Below, piece by piece: positions 59,914 to 64,000 of a stretch of 64,000 bases of DNA; the stretch's first letter is position 1; each line of letters starts with the position of its first letter. A program made the translations under genes and the position numbers. The stretch is taken from assembly GCF_014529535.1 (NCBI RefSeq), contig NW_023503608.1, positions 3,162,001-3,226,000 of the forward strand, in the 5' to 3' direction. The notes below the pieces were generated by a model. That model was given only the letters and a program-made list of their open reading frames with translations. It was not told where the DNA came from and ran no database searches. Source of the stretch: Bradysia coprophila. Taxonomy: Eukaryota > Arthropoda > Insecta > Diptera > Sciaridae.

Positions 59914-62893
59914 TTACATCATAACCGGTTCTTGTTCGACATTCACAGCATTGTTCAATTCAATCGGCATATCGAAAGCGTGCGTACCATTTGTTTCATT
60001 TGTTTCAGTTCCGTTTCCATTCTCCTTCGGTTTCGATTCTTTCGTTCCATTAGCTTGAGATTTTGTGGCGTCCTTCTTCACAGTTGACGTGGTTTTCTTA
60101 ACGGTTTCTAGGGTCGTTGATCGGTTCGTCGCCGACGATATCGGTCGTTTTTGAGTCGGTGCCACTTTGCTATTTGTGGTTGCAGCAACTGGGGCTCGCT
60201 GAGTTGAGCTTATTGGTCGTTTGATTGGTGCGGCAGCACTTGGAGGCTGGAATTTGTTTTATGATATTTCGTTAGTTCAAGCTGGATAGAAGAAATAATA
60301 GAAAATAAGAATGGAAAAATGTTGTCCACTCGGTTGTTGTTCCAGAAACTGGAATCGGAATAGGACAAAAGTCGGCAGAAAACCCTTTCGGCAAGAAAAA
60401 GTTCTGTCAAAAGACTTGAACTAACATACCAGACTCTTCGAGACTCGAAGGCCGAAAACGAATCATTTTGCGTTGATGGGATCGGCAATTATGTTACGTT
60501 TTCCAGATATTCACCACGGGCTAAACAATGGAAAACGCGGCATAATTGGCGATCCCAACAACGCAAAATTTCTCGTGTGTTTCCGGCCTAACACTTTGCT
60601 AAAAAAAATCACGACCAGAAAATCGGTTTCCCCTTTACAAGACATGGAGGGATTACGACACAAATACTAACCTTAGCTGCATCAACTTTTTTTGGTGGTA
60701 CTGTTGTGGTTCTGGATGTTGCAAGTGTGCTGCGTGGAGAAACAGGTGCCCGAGCACCGGATGTTTGTAATTTATTCACCGTATCTTTTGTGGATTTGTC
60801 TGTTGCTGATGTATTAGCTTTCGAAATCGGAGATCGTCCTAACGTCGATGATGGTTTTTCCGAAGATGGGCGTGGTTTTAAAGTTGATGAAGTTGTGGTA
60901 GTGGTAGTCTTTGTGGTCGCAACTCTGTGAACGATGATAAAAAATTTATAGAAAGACTCCAATGAATGAATGAATGTGACAAACCTTTTCGGAGCTTCAG
61001 CACCGGTGGTGGTGGCTGTTTTTGTGGTCAAACGGGAAGTGGTAACCCTTGATGTAGTTGTGGTAGTTGTGCCTGTTCGTGCCGCAGTGGTAGATTTTAA
61101 TGTAGTTGTGCTGGAGACTGGTCGTTTGGCAGCTGGAACAGAAGCCGATGACTTAACTTCACCATTGACAGGTTTTTTGGCTGCTAACGATGATGTTGGT
61201 TTCTTTTCAATTGCTTTCACTGGTGGTTGAGATGCAACGGTTCTTGGACGCGGTACAGGAGCTGTCTTGGGAGCGGTTGCTTCCGGTTTTGCTTTAGGTT
61301 TGGCTGTTACACCAGCTGACAATGGTTTCTTTGCTGGAACTGTTTTACTTTTTGGATCTACTGGTTTTGTCGATTTAGTTTTTGCTGCGGCCACAGCAGC
61401 AGTAGCAGCAACTGCGGCAACTGCTGCACCAGTAACTGCAACTACTGTCTCAGCAATTGGAACTGTTTCTGCAATTGGTTCGGGTGCAGCTAAAACATCG
61501 TTGCTTATACTCTGTTCAGCAATGGTTTCACTCTCTACGACAATATTTGGTTGTTGTTCGGGAATTAAACATTCCGTGGATATTAGATTTGAAACAACAG
61601 ATTCAACTGGTTCGATGACCTCTGTTGCCAATGTAACGACTTCCGGTTCGACAGCGGCAACATCAATGACAGCTTCTGGTTGTTCCACCTGTTCCACGAT
61701 GAAGTCAATGATATTTTCAGTTGTGGTGGCCGTAGCAGACAGATTTATGTCTGTTGCTTCCGCTTCGGTAGACACTAAATTACACTGATCTAACACTGCC
61801 ATATTTTCTGTTATCATTTCTTGGACCACTTCAGCAATGCTCTCACTTTCATTCGATTTCGGTTCACTACGATTCACACCGAGTTCACTAACTGTAGAAC
61901 CATTTTGTCCGCTATGATCGGTTGGTTGGACGAAATCGTTCATTCCAAATTCAGTATCTTCGAAGGAGTAAGTCGTACCGCCCGTGACTTCAACACGTTC
62001 GTCTTCATTCTCGTCATCAGAAGTTGGAAGACGATGCACGGCATTTAAATCAACTTTAAACGGATTATTGGAATCACTGGTGCCGTCATTGTAAAATGAA
62101 GCGTTCATAACGTCCTGATTTCGCATCGATTTATTCAGAATGTTTATGAATTCTTCGTGATCGCCATTGGTCGAATTAATTTCGAATGCCGCCTGATCCG
62201 GAGTGCTCAATGCATCCGGCGCGTATTCCTGTTTTTCGTCACCATGCATTGCTTCCTTAAGATTCATTTCCTGGTACGAGCATTGACTACTCGATGATCC
62301 CGGTCGTTTTTCAGACATAACCGTCGAATCAAGATCGGCCGGTCGTTGTGCTATATCATCCAGGAAGTCGTTTTCTTCTGGAACTGGAACATCGACCATT
62401 TCCTCGCATTTTGATCCTTTACGAGGACTCTGTGCCACCAATTCATCTTCTAAATGTAGCCGTGCAGCCATAGTTGCAGCAACATCACTAATGTCTAGAT
62501 TATTTATCGGTGTTGTATTTGTTGGTGATGGAGTAGTCGGTATAAATTCTTTAGCGTCAGGATTCAACTGTGATGCCATATCTGCGTCAGACAAACTTAA
62601 TTCCTCAATTCCAACAATTTCTGGGTCGTCGTGGGACTGATTATCGTTAGCCAACTAAAACATAAACATTTTCTGCTTAATTCGGGCGAACAATGCAATC
62701 AAGAACAGGCATTTTCTTACGTCAGGACAAAGGCTTTCGGGTTCCACTGTTTCTTGTGAAATGAGATTTCGTTCTTGAGTTTCGTGTTCGTTAGCGTTTT
62801 GGCTCACTTTAATATAATTCCATTCGTCTTCGGATTCTTCGCCACTTTCGGGTACAATTGCATTCTCTGGTTGGACGGGATCTTCAATTGGAT
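59914..62893 (-). CDS. PAM2-motif, basic Pro/Lys/Ser/Thr-rich protein, Map205-like (5' exon missing)
   Basis: Exons seen: 62,893-62,721, 62,654-60,985, 60,924-60,672 and 60,246-59,914, with GT/AG junctions and consistent phase, ~810 aa. The first exon begins in phase 1, so an upstream coding exon must exist; I could not identify it. The N-terminal half is acidic and contains SGEESEDEWNYIKVSQ and the PAM2 motif SQLNPDAKEFIP (consensus LNxxAxEFxP), which binds the MLLE domain of poly(A)-binding protein. The middle is Glu/Val/Ala-rich. The C-terminal ~300 residues are basic and rich in Lys, Pro, Ser, Thr and Ala (KPVDPKSKTVPAKKPL, KKPTSSLAAKKP), a composition like microtubule-binding tails of MAPs. 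The DEWNYI segment and overall layout recall Drosophila Map205; that name is an inference from memory. The intron at 60,925-60,984 is in frame and could be misread as coding. Confidence 0.72.
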
Positions 62894-64000
62894 CTGTAAG
62901 AAGAAGAAAACAGAAAATTAATTTCAATTGCCACAAATGGTGTGAGAAAAAAGTGTTTTTCCAGTCGCTTGTCACAGGGCGCATTGAAATGAGCAGAAGT
63001 CATCAATCAAATGGGAATTGCAGACAGTGTGCATGTGGTAGAGTGGAAAGCTATGGTCGTTAGGTTCAAACCAAATCCAGCCTCGACTTACTATTCAAAT
63101 ATCGAAAATTCTGAGCTATCTAGCTAACAACGGAGAGCTTCAAATTTGATACAAACCCGAACAGTCTTACAAAAACATCGGTGCTGCTTGAACTAAACCT
63201 ACTAGCTATTATATGATATACAGACAACCTTCTCATAAAAATATTTAAAAGCAAATTAATCATTGCATTCAAATCGACTAACCTTCCTGTTCCCACGCAT
63301 AGATTGGTGAGATATCGAAAACATATAAAACATACAACAACACTGTGGACTTATCGGGAAATAACAATCGTTTAGACAATGGAAACTCAACATTGATTGA
63401 AACGAAATGAACGAAAGGGACAATGAGTGTTTCGGCTATTCCTTTTATTTGAACATTTCCGCAATGACGTGTTCATTCACCCTGTGAGTCATCAATGTTT
63501 ACATTTAGCTAAACAGTATGAATGTTTTGTGTTGCTAGATATAATCTTAAACTCTAACGCATAAACATGCGTATGGCATGCACTCTGAAACATTTTTTTT
63601 GGACTAAACGACGGTTTGACGACACATTTCGATATTGAGTCGTACTCGTCGTACTAATAATAGATATGTAATATTGAAGACATAGTGTTGTTAAGAGATG
63701 AAAGGCAATGCACTCTATCGCATTTATATCTCGTGCAAGAGGTATTCGCTAAACAAGAGATGTGAGATACTAAAAAGTAAACTTTCCGCAAATGAACGCA
63801 AAATTTTCATTGCCAAAATGAAAGAACCTCCAAGGGAGATTCATTTCTCGTCAGAAACGATCCTGTCACTGCGAATCTGCAGTGAATTCTATACGAAAAC
63901 CTTTTTCCGTATAGTTTTACCATTACAACGTTTAAAAATACTTTCACGTATTATTTCGGTATGTCTTGAACGTCTTGAAAAAAGAATAGAAAAGAAAGAA
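62894..64000. other. Upstream/intron sequence of the PAM2 gene
   Basis: The PAM2 gene's first coding exon and promoter should lie here or beyond the window edge. A short ATG-CGT-GGG-AAC-AGG-AAG|GTTAG minus-strand stretch near 63,280-63,300 could be an initiating exon but is not convincing. No other gene is visible. Confidence 0.4.

Noticed and set aside
60473-60670. Plus-strand frame inside the PAM2 gene intron
   Set aside because: Lies in an intron of the minus-strand gene and shows no similarity.
60925-60984. In-frame extension of the PAM2 protein through this segment
   Set aside because: Bounded by GTTTGT and TTCACAG, the hydrophobic content is unlike its neighbours, and removal keeps frame; treated as an intron.
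61267-61788. Long plus-strand frame opposite the PAM2 gene
   Set aside because: Antisense shadow of an Ala/Val/Thr-rich coding exon.
63036-63072. tRNA-like A box (TGGTAGAGTGG) and B box (GGTTCAAACC)
   Set aside because: The boxes start only 27 bp apart, too close for a tRNA, and no acceptor stem is seen. At most a degraded tRNA-derived SINE head, but no second copy supports it.

Overview
The window looks like nuclear DNA from a dipteran insect, most likely a nematoceran such as a fungus gnat (inference). The reasons are short GT..AG introns of about 58-70 bp in clearly conserved genes, an insect-type CYP12 mitochondrial P450, a CYP4-clan P450, insect-like TAF2 and BCS1, a complete piggyBac-type transposon, and an AT-rich, hairpin-rich non-coding background. 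There is no bacterial gene organisation and no recognisable rRNA or complete tRNA gene.

Region 1 (1-18,855) is one very large fold-back satellite. A 69-bp ancestral monomer, mostly arranged as 138-bp dimers, runs in one orientation from about 2,316 to 12,480. It then meets a ~930-bp palindromic core with a loop of 26-bp tandem repeats, and continues in the opposite orientation to 18,855. A second, noisier copy of the core sits at 1-928 with its own right-hand array (929-2,315), so an orientation switch occurs at about 2,315. Sequence from roughly 1,300 to 6,100 carries many single-base indels, unlike the clean sequence after it, so part of the left side may be unpolished or misassembled.

Region 2 (18,856-31,346) is a graveyard of small inverted-repeat elements (MITEs) with three single-copy genes. 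These are a BCS1-type mitochondrial AAA chaperone (21,204-22,687, +), a two-exon secreted/membrane protein with an interferon-induced ISG12/IFI6-like hydrophobic domain (24,305-25,057, +), and a multi-exon polytopic membrane protein of unknown function (25,258-27,240, -). A large palindrome lies at 27,586-28,325.

Region 3 (31,347-47,518) is the gene-rich part. It holds an SLC66A3/PQLC3-like PQ-loop protein (+), which converges on TAF2, the large TFIID subunit (-). It also holds two divergently arranged cytochrome P450 genes: a CYP4-clan microsomal type (38,881-42,143, -) and a CYP12-like mitochondrial type (44,110-47,518, +). MITEs sit between these genes and inside their introns.

Region 4 (47,519-64,000) contains a CYP12 pseudogene fragment, a perfect-TIR mariner-type MITE, an apparently intact piggyBac element flanked by TTAA (50,302-52,742), and an F-box/leucine-rich-repeat gene split by one in-frame stop (53,188-54,582, -). 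The last gene encodes a PAM2-motif protein with a basic Pro/Lys/Ser/Thr-rich tail, resembling Map205 (59,914-62,893, -; its first exon was not found).

The genes do not form one pathway; these are ordinary unlinked eukaryotic loci. The two P450s are probable detoxification or metabolism enzymes, and BCS1 and CYP12 both act in mitochondria. The most unusual content is the fold-back satellite, the ISG12-like gene, and the density and variety of non-autonomous fold-back elements.
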